Part shown: positions 62,702-64,000 of the stretch, one piece after another
Position numbering within the stretch: position 1 is the first letter of the stretch
Layout: every line of letters starts with the position of its first letter
NCBI RefSeq assembly: GCF_001294535.1
Contig: NZ_LGIC01000087.1
Span: forward strand, 1 to 64,000
DNA length: 64,000 bases
Direction: 5' to 3'
Origin: Cypionkella psychrotolerans
GTDB lineage: Bacteria; Pseudomonadota; Alphaproteobacteria; Rhodobacterales; Rhodobacteraceae
The notes under the pieces: generated by a model
Databases searched by the model: none
What the model was told of the DNA's origin: nothing
Seen by the model: only the letters and a program-made list of their open reading frames with translations
Program-made: the position numbers and the translations under genes

Positions 62702-64000
62702 ATGCAGGTCACCGAAACCCTGAAAGACGGCTTGAAGCGCGCCTACACCATCACGGTGTCCGCCGCCGAGCTGGAAGCCAAAGTTCAGGAAAAATTGCTC
62801 GAGGCGCAGCCCGAGGTCGAAATCAAGGGTTTCCGCAAGGGCAAAGTGCCGTTGGCGATTCTGAAAAAGCAATTCGGTCAGCGCCTGATGGGCGACGCCA
62901 TGCAGGACGCCATTGATGGCGCGATGAAAGAGCATTTTGAGAAAACCGGCGACCGCCCGGCCTTGCAGCCCGACGTGAAAATGGTCGGTGGCGAGACTTG
63001 GAAAGAAGGCCAGGACGTTGTGGTCGAGATGGCCTATGAAGCCCTGCCGCCGATCCCGGAGCTTGATGCCTCCAAAATCGCTTTGGACCGTTTGTCGGTG
63101 AAAGCCGATGAGGCTTCGGTCGAAGAAGCTTTGAAAAACCTCGCGGCCACCGCGCAGAACTTTGAAGATAAGCCGAAGGCCAAAAAGGCCAAATCGGGCG
63201 ATCAGGTTGTGATCGACTTCAAAGGTTCGGTCGATGGTGTGGCGTTCGAAGGCGGCGCTGGCGAGGATTACCCGCTGGTTCTGGGCTCGAACTCGTTCAT
63301 TCCGGGCTTTGAAGACCAGTTGCTGGGCACCAAGGCTGGCGAAGATGTCACCGTCACCGTGACCTTCCCCGCAGAATATGGCGCGGCACATCTGGCTGGC
63401 AAAGAAGCGGTGTTTGCTTGCACCGTGAAAGTCGTGCGCGAAGCCAAAGCGGCTGAACTCGACGATGAGTTGGCGAAGAAATTCGGCGCTGAAGATTTGG
63501 CTGCCTTGAAGAGCCAGATTTCCGAGCGTCTAGAAGCCGAGTACAAAGGTGCAGCCCGCGCTGTGCTGAAGCGTTCGCTGCTCGATCAACTCGACGGTCT
63601 TGTGAAGTTCGACCTGCCCCCCGCTTTGGTCGATGCCGAAGCCAATCAGATCGCGCATCAGCTGTGGCATGAAGAAAACCCGGATGTGCATGATCACAAC
63701 CATGGCTCGGTTGAGACCACGGATGAGCATAAGAAACTGGCCGAACGTCGCGTGCGTCTGGGTCTGGTGCTGGCTGAAATCGGCCGCAAAGCCGAAGTCA
63801 CCGTGTCGGATGCTGAAATGACCCAAGCGGTTCTGGCGCAGGCGCGCCAGTATCCGGGCCAGGAACGTCAGTATTTCGAGTTCGTGCAGAAAAACCCGAA
63901 CATGCAGCAGCAGTTGCGCGCGCCGATCTTTGAAGACAAGGTTGTCGATCACATCGTGGCTGGTGCTAAAGTGACCGAGAAAGAAGTTTCCAAAGAAGAG
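62702..64000 (+). CDS. tig: Trigger factor (3' end beyond window)
   Basis: 433 codons are visible and open to the window edge. The N-terminal ribosome-binding signature is GFRKGKVP, in [20 protein letters not shown]. The FKBP-type PPIase domain covers about 155-245 ([32 protein letters not shown]) and the C-terminal chaperone arms follow. It acts on nascent chains at the ribosome. The start ATG 62702 follows AGAAGGA. Only the last part of the C-domain is missing. Confidence 0.96.
   Translation, partial: MQVTETLKDGLKRAYTITVSAAELEAKVQEKLLEAQPEVEIKGFRKGKVPLAILKKQFGQRLMGDAMQDAIDGAMKEHFEKTGDRPALQPDVKMVGGETWKEGQDVVVEMAYEALPPIPELDASKIALDRLSVKADEASVEEALKNLAATAQNFEDKPKAKKAKSGDQVVIDFKGSVDGVAFEGGAGEDYPLVLGSNSFIPGFEDQLLGTKAGEDVTVTVTFPAEYGAAHLAGKEAVFACTVKVVREAKAAELDDELAKKFGAEDLAALKSQISERLEAEYKGAARAVLKRSLLDQLDGLVKFDLPPALVDAEANQIAHQLWHEENPDVHDHNHGSVETTDEHKKLAERRVRLGLVLAEIGRKAEVTVSDAEMTQAVLAQARQYPGQERQYFEFVQKNPNMQQQLRAPIFEDKVVDHIVAGAKVTEKEVSKEE

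Overview
The window reads as chromosome of an alphaproteobacterium of the Rhodobacterales (Rhodobacter/Roseobacter type). Evidence from the sequence: GC-rich coding DNA; a soxBDAG sarcosine oxidase operon; a ccmABCDG cytochrome c cluster with ccmI elsewhere; glnB-glnA; secDF-yajC; yfgM-like/bamB/der; a TspO-like protein; and DddP, the DMSP lyase typical of marine roseobacters. No species is assigned.

Layout. 1-1050: the edge of a mobile island. An IS3-family element (partial, entering from the left) has cut off a tyrosine integrase that sits head-to-head with dusA, a known island insertion gene. 1050-4200: dusA, a Bcr/CflA exporter and a TauE/SafE permease. 4200-9100: an accessory block with a glycosidase-like RTX protein and, on the minus strand, a lipoprotein, a Slam-like outer-membrane barrel and a Tae4-like peptidoglycan amidase. 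9180-11130: ccmI-ruvX-DUF1289. 11300-17000: the sarcosine oxidase operon, interrupted by a small anchored PAD-repeat protein and an intrinsic terminator. 17000-22200: twin secreted proteins, sodB, a phosphoesterase, a LOG protein, a LysM protein and an ArsR regulator. 22300-28500: an Atm1-type ABC exporter, a caspase-TPR protein and an RTX protein built as a duplication. 28800-34500: the outer-membrane/ribosome assembly set and serS. 36000-43400: the Sec and Ccm sets. 43400-48600: Hint-domain protein, small membrane ORFs and acnA. 48800-54700: DUF1223, lipid A acyltransferase, EamA, a lone fliG, purB and a CDGSH protein. 54800-62400: dddP, a DUF3445 heme protein, glnA-glnB, nnr and a second Hint protein. 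62590-64000: tRNA-Leu and the start of tig.

How the genes work together. Sarcosine oxidase makes formaldehyde or methylene-THF, glycine and H2O2. DddP makes DMS and acrylate. Both point to use of marine methylated osmolytes, with the DUF3445 N-demethylase candidate beside dddP. Ccm genes mature c-type cytochromes. SecDF/YajC, the YfgM-like protein, BamB and the Slam-like barrel serve envelope traffic.

Most notable observations: (i) a lipoprotein/Slam-like/Tae4-like gene row that could be a small surface-export and peptidoglycan-active system; (ii) a three-copy composite intergenic element (16-bp palindrome, ATCAA box, TTAAC box at fixed spacing); (iii) nnr, which looks like a recombinant mosaic and also carries a copy of an intergenic palindromic repeat inside its reading frame; (iv) an IS that supplies the stop codon of a dusA integrase; (v) an orthocaspase fused to TPRs. 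All functions are read from sequence motifs by eye; no database search was run.
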